From Parasponia andersonii (Eukaryota; Streptophyta; Magnoliopsida; Rosales; Cannabaceae): a DNA stretch of 64,000 nt. Location of the stretch: the NCBI GenBank assembly GCA_002914805.1, contig JXTB01000287.1:41485-105484 (forward strand), given 5' to 3'. Positions 55,831-64,000 of the stretch are shown here, piece after piece. Each line of letters begins with the position of its first letter. Position 1 is the stretch's first letter. The position numbers and the translations under genes are program-made. The notes under the pieces are model-generated. The model made no database searches. It was not told the origin of the DNA and saw only the letters and a list, made by a program, of their open reading frames with translations.

Positions 55831-57500
55831 AAGATCATGACACACCATAAGCTTTAGCGACAATGAGTCTCAATGATGGTAATGACCAAAACTTTTATGT
55901 TGATTTTAGGGCTACTGGACATATGACCAATGACCAGGTAAGCTAATTTCAAAAAATTCTATCAAAGTAATAATATTATTGATATTGGTAATGGTCACAA
56001 ACTACCAATCACACACACGGGCACGACTTCTATAAAATCCCCACATGGAAATCTCGACTAAAAAAAAATGTCATGGTTGTTCCAAATTTAAAGAAAAATT
56101 TAGTCTATGTTAGTCAACTTACATCTGATAATGCTTTTATATTTGAATTTAGCTCAAGTGGTTTTGTTATAAAGGATTAAAAACAATAGAGAGTGGCTAA
56201 AGGGTATAGGCATAGCCATCTTTTTGCTCTTGAAGAAGGATGTCACGAGGCTCTCGCTGCTGTAAAGGCTGGTAATGCATCTGATGGAATTTGGCATCAA
56301 TGCCTTGGACACCAACATTCGAAGCTACACCAAATTTTTAATAGTAAAAGTGTTATTAGCGTTTCAAGTTGGTTGAATAAAACTTCAGTTTGCAGTAGTT
56401 GCCATTTTGGAAAACGTTGCAAACTATCTTTTAATCTTTCAAACTCTAAATCGTTATTTCCTTTGGAAAAAATACATTGTGATATATGGGGTCCTTCCCC
56501 TTTAATTTACACTCAAGGTTTCTATTATTATGCAATTTTTAGAGATAATATAGTAGATATACTTGATTCTATCTGCTAAAATCCAAATATGATTTTCTTG
56601 ATTGCTCTTTTAAATTCCAAAAATTGGTTTTCAACCAATTTGAGAGAAAAATAACGGTGTTTCAAAGTGATAATGGAGGAGCATTTACTTCAAAAGCCTT
56701 TACTAATCATCTTGCTCAGTGTGATATAGTTTCATGTCGTTACCCAGGAACACCTAAAAAAAGTGGCTTGGCAGAGAGGAAGCATCTCTATATTGTTGAA
56801 ACAACCCTTACCATGATGTTTCATGCCAACATGCCCCTCAAAATGTGGGTAGATGCCTTTCTTACATCAACACATTTGATAAACAGGTTACCTTCATCCT
56901 CTATTCATATAGAAAAATCCCTTTTGTAAAATTTTTTGTTAAGTTTCCAGATTACAATAGCGTGAAAGTCTTTGGATGTCGTTGTTTTCCCTCTTTACAA
57001 CATGCCACCACTAATAAGTTTGCAAAGAAAGCTTTTCCATGTATCTTTATTGGATCTAGCTTCTCTCACAAAGGCTATCGGTGTTTTAAATCCAAAGACA
57101 AAGAGTTTACATCTCAAGGCACGTGGTTTTTGATGAAAGTTTCTTTCTTTATTCCACTGAGTCTATTAACTCTCCAGGGCTGCAATATAGACCTCTTACA
57201 ACTTTTCCAGATCCTGAAGCGTGGTGTCACAAGTCATCACTCAAGAAGTCTCGGTCCAAAGTTAAAAACATTCCACTATCTATTGACACGCAAAAGACTA
57301 AACCTAAGTTTTTTGACTGTTGTGACCACGTTGTTGAAGATCAAAGTGCCTCTCCTATGCAACCACAAGTCAATGATAATGACCACGCTCCAACACAACA
57401 TATGAATGCTCCAACGCCCACTTAAAGTGTTGGTGAAGGAGAGCCATAAGCAATCCATGACTTAGCCGGTGACTTCTTCATTGAGCTACCAATTCAAGAA
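55831..57500 (+). pseudogene. Copia H protease and integrase remnant
   Basis: This continues H after element G. ALATMSLNDGNDQNFYVDF and ATGHMTND (about 55850-55930) form the protease start, with D-F-R-A-T where the family has D-S-G-A-T. VMVVPNLKKNLVYVSQL comes next. The integrase zinc region is in 56193-56579: GIWHQCLGHQHSKL, then C-S-S-C-H-F-G-K-R. The core has LEKIHCDIWGPSP, QSDNGGAFTSKAF (about 56650-56700) and PGTPKKSGLAERKH. VKVFGCRCFPSL and FPCIFIGSSF lie in another frame (56845-57100), followed by a RHVVFDESFFLY linker. There are three frames and two clear frameshifts (about 56580 and 57110). Confidence 0.87.
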
Positions 57501-58624
57501 CCAACACAATAGGTACTTGCCTTAAATAGAAATAATGATGCGCTCAATATAGTCAATACTCATCTAGTAATCACGAGGAGCAAACTCAAGGAGACTCCTT
57601 CTTTGAGTTCATCAATGGCCTTCACAACACTAAAATCTGACTATACTCATGAACCCAAAATACTTAAAACTGCATTGAAGCATCCAAATTGGGTACAAGC
57701 TATGAAAGAGGAATTACAAGCACTTCATGCTAATAATACGTGGAATCTAATTCCTCGTCCTTCCGATGCCAATGTAGTTGATTCCAAATGGGTATACAAA
57801 ACCAAATACAAAGAAGATGGCTCACTTGATCGATTTAGGGCCCACCTAGTAGCTCAAGGTTTCACACAAATTCCAGGACTAGACTTCGATGAAACCTACA
57901 GTCTAGTAGTCAAACCTACTACAATATGCATAATACTCTCTCCATTGATGTCAAGAATGTATTTCTCCATGGTCATCTCGAAAATTGAGTCTATTTGTAG
58001 CAACCAACAGGTTTTTCTGATCCAAAGTTACCAGAATTGTACGTCTTTTATATAAATCTTGATATGGATGAAAATAGGCACCTTGTGCTTAGTTTGATCA
58101 ATTATCAGAATATTTGTTGATATTACAATTCTATTGTAGCAAAGCGGACCCTTCTCTCTTCATTTACAATAATGACAATAATCTAACCATATTGCTAGTA
58201 TATGTAGATGATGTTATTGTCATAGGTAACAACACATCATTTATCAAAGATATAATTGCCAAACTCAGTCAAGAATTTGCACTCAAAGATGTGGAGAAAC
58301 TTCATTACTTCCTTGGCATTGAAGTTAAATATTTGTCAGGCGGGTTACTTCTTGCACAAACCAAATATACAAAGGATCCACTTGAATTTGCAAAGATGAT
58401 GGAATCAACAAATATTAGCACCCCCATTGCTATTAAAGAACCTCCTTTCCTTGATGATCACAATGTTGTGAATGCTACTGAATATCGTAGCATTATGGGC
58501 GACCTACAATATCTTATTTTCACGCGGCCTGATATTACTCATGCGGTGAATCGTATGTTTTAACATTTTTAAAATCCAACTATGACCGGTAAAAAGAATT
58601 CTTCGATATTTTAAAGGATCTTTA
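57501..58624 (+). pseudogene. Copia H reverse transcriptase, cut at the RNase H entry
   Basis: RT begins in the open stretch 57603-58055: [48 protein letters not shown]. After a deletion and shifts around 58000-58110 it continues in 58114-58563 with [23 protein letters not shown] (intact Y-V-D-D near 58200) and FALKDVEKLHYFLGIEVKYL. RPDITHAVNRMF follows and the reading stops near 58560. The RILRYFKGSL-type RNase H entry is reached at 58600-58624, where element I begins. The blocks are those of Ale-like copia elements and match copia E. Confidence 0.88.
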
Positions 58625-60261
58625 TGTTAGAAATATGCCCTAGAAAATAGTTTTTATATTTGGTCTTTTAAACAATGTTTATTGGATTTAAATGTTATCT
58701 ATTTACTATCAATGAATTCCATAAGATGTCCCAATTATATACATGTGATATTGGTATTTTCTATTATATAAACATTTAAAAGTTTCTATGACTAATAATG
58801 AGTAATAAAGAATTACTCGTGTGAAGTGTTCATATGTGAAAGACTAAATTCTTTATTTCGTTATGTCTAAATAAAAAGTTCATATTCCCCAAATAAAGAT
58901 GGAATACTTTATTTTGCCATAAAATATAGTGTTATTTATTTCAACAGGATTGATGAAGTTTCCAATTATCGAAGTATCTAATTTTATATTGAAATACTTG
59001 TGTATTACAAGAAAGTTATAAGTATATTGAACTAGACAAAGTTAAAATATAATTTGAGATTAAGTGTCGTAACTCAGTATTCTATCTTTCTTTAATCTAG
59101 TACTATTGCAAGATTACCTTAATCCTAGTGATTATCAGACTTACTAAAGGAATAGTTCTGATTACATAGTTCGAACTCTAGTATCTCGGAAGATAAGATT
59201 TGCAAATTGATGAGAATGCCCTTTATGATTTTTCCACCATGCATATAATGACACCTTGAGCTTTTTTAAAGACTTGGATAATAAAATACTAGGTGCCAAG
59301 TATTCACTTTGTGAATTTGATTGTGTTTGTATAGGCAGTTATAAACACTGTTGTCAATTATTATCCATTAAATGAAAAATAGCAACTCAAAGGTAAATAT
59401 GTACCAGAGGGGTAATATTGTAATTTCACCTCACTAGTATGATATTGTATCGGGGGTATATCTGTAGGTATAGTATATGCCAAATGGATCAAGTTAATTA
59501 AAGTGTTGATTAACTTCACAGAAAATATATAATATTTAGTCAAAGAGTGTAATATTGGATCTATAGTGGAGTACTCCAATATTAAGGGACAAGGTCTAAT
59601 CATAATTAAGGGTTAATTGTGACTGTGAGTAGTTGACCCATTGAAAATTAGGCTATTTAGAACCATAAGGTCCCATATCTAGCTCATATATAGCCCAACA
59701 CTAATTAAATGGTTAGTTGAGTCCAATTAGCCTATTAGAGATTACATCTTTTTAATACTTAAGAGAAAAGTTCTCTTAAGGCTGTGTACAGTAGCCACAT
59801 GCCTACTACATGCACAATAACTGTGCTTAATGTGATTCAAATAGAAAAAGAGAGAGTGAGAGAGTCGAGCTACAGTAGAAGCAATCCCGAGCTCGTTTAT
59901 AGCCATCGATGGAGAGATACCTATGGCCATAAACGTGCAATTAAGGAGAAGGAAGAGTGTCTTCTAGATCGTCCGCTCATCTCTCGTTGGGAATCAAGAA
60001 AGTGTCTACACACTGGATTATTCAATATACTCTAGAGAATAGACGGGAAGGCTCAATAGTTATGAAGTGTTTCCAAGTTTTATCAAAACTAAGATCTATG
60101 AATTGATTTATTTCAGACTAATGATCCTATGTATTGTTTTGTAAAGTTTTAGAAAAAATTTTAAAATACCTATTCCGTTGCATTCTTGAATTGTTTACAA
60201 AACTGTGGAAATTCTTTTCAGTAAAATCATCTTTCATAATCATTTTTTAGAATTTCCAGCA
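58625..60261 (+). repeat. 5' LTR of element I (1637 bp)
   Basis: It starts TGTTAGAAATATGCCCTAG, close to the well-known start of Angela/Tork-type copia LTRs, and ends TTCCAGCA before a PBS-like site. The left flank is CTTTA (58620-58624). It contains no coding sequence. The other LTR lies beyond the window, so length and family of the element are not fixed. Confidence 0.7.
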
Positions 60262-60276
60262 ATTAGTACTAGAGCA
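60262..60276 (+). promoter_or_regulatory. Primer binding site of element I, degraded
   Basis: 'attagtactagagc' against ATTGGTATCAGAGC; ten or more of 14 bases match. It directly follows CCAGCA. Confidence 0.6.
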
Positions 60277-60645
60277 AAGGTTTTCGATAATCTAGCATAT
60301 CTTGTTTATGTTATTTCTCTTAGCGTTTGATGATCTTTGATTTCTATGATGATCTCTATGGTTATATTTGGTCCTATTCATATTTATTAGTATGCTCTAT
60401 TATGTATGATGATTGATTGATTTAATGAGTTTAAATGATAATCAATTAGATGTTACTATAAGTTTGTGATCAAGTATTTTTTTCATTTTTGATTATGATT
60501 CTAATATGTTCTTGATTTCTATGTGATTATGTTTTATGTTCTTGATAAAACTATACATAGAAAGTCATTTGATCTTTAATTGTATTTTAGTTTTTGAGAA
60601 AAACTATTTAACAATTAAGTTATGGATTTTTTGGATTTGAAAAAC
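60277..60645 (+). other. Leader of element I
   Basis: AT-rich, with no coding sequence. 'tatggattttttggatttg' at 60619 offers an ATG, but the frame closes within about 15 codons. Confidence 0.45.
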
Positions 60646-61030
60646 GTACTAAGTGGCATATGCTAAGAGTCATATGCGCTGCCTGTATTGCCACAGTGGG
60701 GAGACCCACTCGGACCTGCTCGCCGGCCACACTGGTGGCAACTTACATAGTGGCCACGCGGGAGTAGCCCTGCATGCTGGCCATGCAGGCAGTAGCCCAT
60801 GCACTGGCCGCATTGGCATTACCATGCTCATCCCTCTCTGATGGCCGTGTGGGCTTTACCCCGCTTCGCTGAGCCGCATAGGTGCTTCGCGAGTATATAG
60901 ACACGTGGGATTTGTCCCTTGCATAGCCATATAGGTGCTGTCTTGCATGGTGGCCGCATGGGCACTTCACGAGTATGTGGATGCATAGGATTTATCCCGT
61001 GCGTGGCCATGTGGTGTCCCGAGGCTATCG
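60646..61030 (+). repeat. GC-rich island of degenerate repeats with GGG-loop-CCC hairpins
   Basis: About 380 bp, strikingly GC-rich against the AT-rich surroundings. It is built from variants of 'tggccgcatgggc' followed by a short inverted repeat: GGGAGTAGCCC (60760), GGCAGTAGCCC (60788), GGGCTTTACCCC (60851), GGGATTTGTCCC (60907), AGGATTTATCCC (60987). The last two belong to an 80-bp tandem unit starting at 60883 and 60963. Open frames occur on both strands but look like products of the composition. Confidence 0.65.
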
Positions 61031-61089
61031 TCTTCCCAGCAGCTCACCGTTCTAGCGTTCTGATCAGCATCCTAATGCCGTTGACGTCA

Positions 61090-62620
61090 AATTATCGATT
61101 TTAGATAATTTCTTATTTTAAATTTAGAAAATTTAAACTAGTTACCTTATCTAATTTTTGAAATTCAAATTTTTTAACTAATCTAATAGGATAATATTCT
61201 ATCAGAAAATCCTAATTTTGAAATTTAAATATTTGAATTTAAATTAAGAAAAGATCCTTAGCTTATAAAAAGATTTAAATTAAAGATAAGTTCCTCAATT
61301 TAAATAAATTCAAATTAAGGATAAGATCACTTTATTTAAGAAAATTTAAATGCGATCAGGATTACATATTTATATAAATTTGATTTCAAATTTAAATATG
61401 GATACGATCTCACTATTTAAGAAAATCAAATCTTGTGAATTATCATTATCAGATATTGATTATTTCAATTAAATACGAGATAATTAATTTAAATAAATAG
61501 GAGATTATTAATTAGATATTATGTGATAATATTTAAACTTTTCAAATTCAAATCTTGGCTAGATATTTCTTAAACTATTTATGTGATAATTAGTTGTTAA
61601 TTTGAATTTGAATTTGTTTTGAATTCAAATTTAGAGATATTCTAAGAGATTTAAATAGTTAAATCTTCTCATATTTAAATTTGAAACTTGTGAAGATTTT
61701 AAATTAAAATTAGACAAAATATCTTATCTATCCAAATCTATTTGATTTTGAATTTAAAGTTGGTAGTTTACTTCAATCAGATTTAAATAGATAATTGAAA
61801 ATTATGAGATAATTTAAGATTTGGCTAAATTTTTAACTTTCTATTTATTTTTAATGTGATAAAAATGATGATTAGATATTATGAGATAAATCTAAATTTA
61901 AATTTATATGATAAGATAATATTACTATATTAATTATTTGATAATTCATTTATGATTTAAAATTCAAACATTGAATTTCAATTAAGAGATAATCTAGAAC
62001 ATTTAATAAGATTACATTTTCAAAAGATTATCTATATTAATTATTCAATAATTAATTTATGACTTGAAATTAAAATGTTGAATTTAAATTTGGAAATAAT
62101 TTAACAGATTTAATGTGATTAAATCTTTAGATAGTCAACTTTAATTATGTGATAATTAATTTGAGAATTGAAATTTAAAGTTAAATTCAAATGAACAAAT
62201 ATTTGTAGATATTTAATTTGAATAAGTCATCTGTATATCTAATTAAAAGCTTGTGATGATTTTAATGAGTAAATATCTATATTATCTATATTATCCAATT
62301 TAAATTTAAATAGAAAGTTTACATTTTCTTTTAATGAGATTAAAATAATGATTTTAAAATTATGAGATAATTTCAAATTTTGAAAATCCAATTAGTGATA
62401 GATATTTTAATTAAATTTATAATTAAAAATTAAAATTCAAAAGTTGAACTCAAATTTGAAATATTCAAAGAGATTTAATTTAGATTAAATCTTTTAATTA
62501 AATAAATTAGATTTTGTGAAAATCCTAATTATTTGAACTTGAATATTATCTTTCACAGTTATTATTTAATAATATCTTATGTGAAAAGATTGTTCAATTA
62601 TTAAATAATAATAAATACAA
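61090..62620 (+). repeat. AT-rich degenerate tandem repeat in element I
   Basis: About 1.5 kb dominated by 'aaatttaaatttgaatt' words. The clearest units begin ttaattatttgataatt (61930), ttaattattcaataatt (62037) and ttaattatgtgataatt (62141), a period of about 105 bp, each followed by 'aaattcaaa..ttgaattt' and 'gattaaat'. Weaker units lie on both sides. There is no coding sequence. Confidence 0.6.
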
Positions 62621-64000
62621 GAATGATTAGTGATCATTAACTTTTCTATTTTATAAAATTCTGTCAATACTTGGTTATTATATGAATAATGTTGCATGTA
62701 TGTTCTATGTAAAGTATTTAATTACATGATCTTAGTAACATGTCATATGCGATAGTAGAGCTACTTACATGCAAAATATAAACATACTTACATAACTGAT
62801 TTTAGATTACTACATAAGTTAGAGAATTGGGTAAAATCATTAAATCTCTAATTATAAAATATTAAGTGGAAGAAGCATGAGATACCTACGGTCTACATTG
62901 TTGGTTCACTATGTATTAGAATAAACCTTACCTCAGAATCTTGTTGAGCTCCCGTAAGAGGGTTTTTTTTTGAGTAGCAGAGGAAATAAATTTCTTAGGA
63001 TAAAGTATTAGGTGAACTATATAAGGCTGATCATCGGTAGGAGACGATCTTATATAGAAAGCTTAATTACTGAAACAGTGATTACACACTCAACTTGAAA
63101 TATTGATATCCTCCTGTAGGAGTTTTCGTTAGTAGAGTAAAAGACTAAACTAAATGGTAATTTGAAATACGGGATATGAGATATTTTTCTTATTTTCTAA
63201 ATAAAATTATTTCAGTTTTACTTGCTAATTGCATGACTTCCCTTAGAAGGCTTGTAATTAATAGAGAGTTAAATTATCATGAATATTAGTGATAATCCAA
63301 TGGATACTTTACTTGCATATTGTAGATTTTATTTTACATTATTTTAATGATACAAAATATTTGTTGCAGGATGTTTGCTATTACATGAATTATTTATTTT
63401 CGTTCAAGTAGATATGTCCTTAATTCCTTTACCTACTGTACTCACACACACATAACTTGTATGGTTAAACTATGTTGTCTAGATTAATGTAACCTATATC
63501 TAGTACTTATGGTTGAAATATTATTGAGTTTTTACTTTTATATGTTCATCGATATTCACTGGTGAGACTATTGAAGAAAAATAAAGTATATATATAGTGG
63601 GAGAATTCCCAAATAATTCATTGATACATGTTGATATATGATATCCAATATGTTACCACATGAAATTCAAAGAATTCAAACCACTATAATAATATGCTAA
63701 ATCTTAATAAGATACCTAATGAATATCTTCACCAAGCTAAAGTAGCTAAAGATGAATTTTTGAATCCCTAACTAAATGAAAAATGTTTCTTATATAGCAT
63801 TAAAAGATATTGAAAGAAAATTGTTAGGGATACCTATATAATATTTGATTGAAAGGTAATAACAATTTATTATTCATTAACTTATTTTAGTAGATGACTT
63901 AATGAGTTTTAGATAGGATTTAAGAATCATTAACCATGTTTACATATCAATTGCAAAAAGTTCTAGGAAACCAAGGGGTTTAGTGAAGGCAAGTTCACTA
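62621..64000 (+). other. Further non-coding interior of element I
   Basis: No open frame of note and no retroviral motif on either strand up to the window end. The block 62860-63150 ('gatacctacggtctac', 'ctcctgtaggag') is of higher complexity than its surroundings and may be a conserved non-coding part of a large derivative (LARD-like). This is unproven. Confidence 0.4.

Noticed and set aside
60743-60970. Minus-strand open frame in the GC-rich island, with overlapping frames on both strands
   Set aside because: GC-rich repeats depleted of stop codons open several frames at once; the protein sequences are low in complexity and repeat with the DNA unit.
1-64000. Host protein-coding genes, tRNA or rRNA genes
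   Set aside because: None found: every recognisable coding block is retrotransposon-derived, and no cloverleaf or rRNA-like sequence stood out by eye. A tRNA scan would settle the latter.

Overview
The window is plant nuclear DNA, almost certainly intergenic heterochromatin. It is AT-rich and I see no intact host gene, tRNA or rRNA. Nearly everything recognisable is LTR retrotransposon sequence: Ty1/copia (SIRE-like and Ale-like relatives) and Ty3/gypsy (chromovirus/Tekay-like, Athila-like, Tat-like). Most primer binding sites match initiator tRNA-Met, as is common in plants. All pol genes carry stops and frameshifts. Many lesions are C-to-T or G-to-A, as expected of old methylated repeats. 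A 10-N assembly gap lies at 10673-10682. The species cannot be fixed from this; a dicot is a guess.

Layout. 1-661: end of a minus-strand gypsy LTR (family A), inserted just behind the pol of copia F. 662-5638: minus-strand copia F, with a 413-bp LTR at its right end. 5639-25121: an old plus-strand copia (E) cut into three pieces (5639-7499, 15970-16409, 24658-25121) by element B (7500-15969, SIRE-like, RT deleted, its 3' LTR split by a solo LTR) and element A (16410-24657, Tekay-like gypsy). 25122-31190: degenerate gypsy D, with its own 5' LTR and a solo B-type LTR inside its integrase. 31190-37270: non-coding DNA ending in a minus-strand LTR related to that of D. 37690-43740: old tandem repeat split by element C (37817-43438), an Athila-like element that kept a gag remnant but lost pol. 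44340-58624: Ale-like copia H, split by element G (44735-55830, minus strand). 58625-64000: the LTR and non-coding interior of element I, inserted in H and running off the window.

The most interesting unit is G. It is a complete-length (11.1 kb) Tat-lineage gypsy element with gag, protease, RT, two RNase H domains and integrase on the minus strand. Between pol and the 3' LTR it has an intron-containing gene on the opposite strand (45890-48506), with its own TATA-like element and leader intron. That gene encodes a domain resembling the 'putative gypsy type transposon' family (Transposase_28), followed by a charged coiled coil. Antisense ORFs are known in Tat-lineage elements but their function is not.

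Target-site duplications (TSDs) let the insertion order be read. E is older than F, B, A and D. F is older than the A-family copy at the left edge. B is older than the solo LTR at 14372. D is older than the solo LTR at 29271. H is older than G and I.
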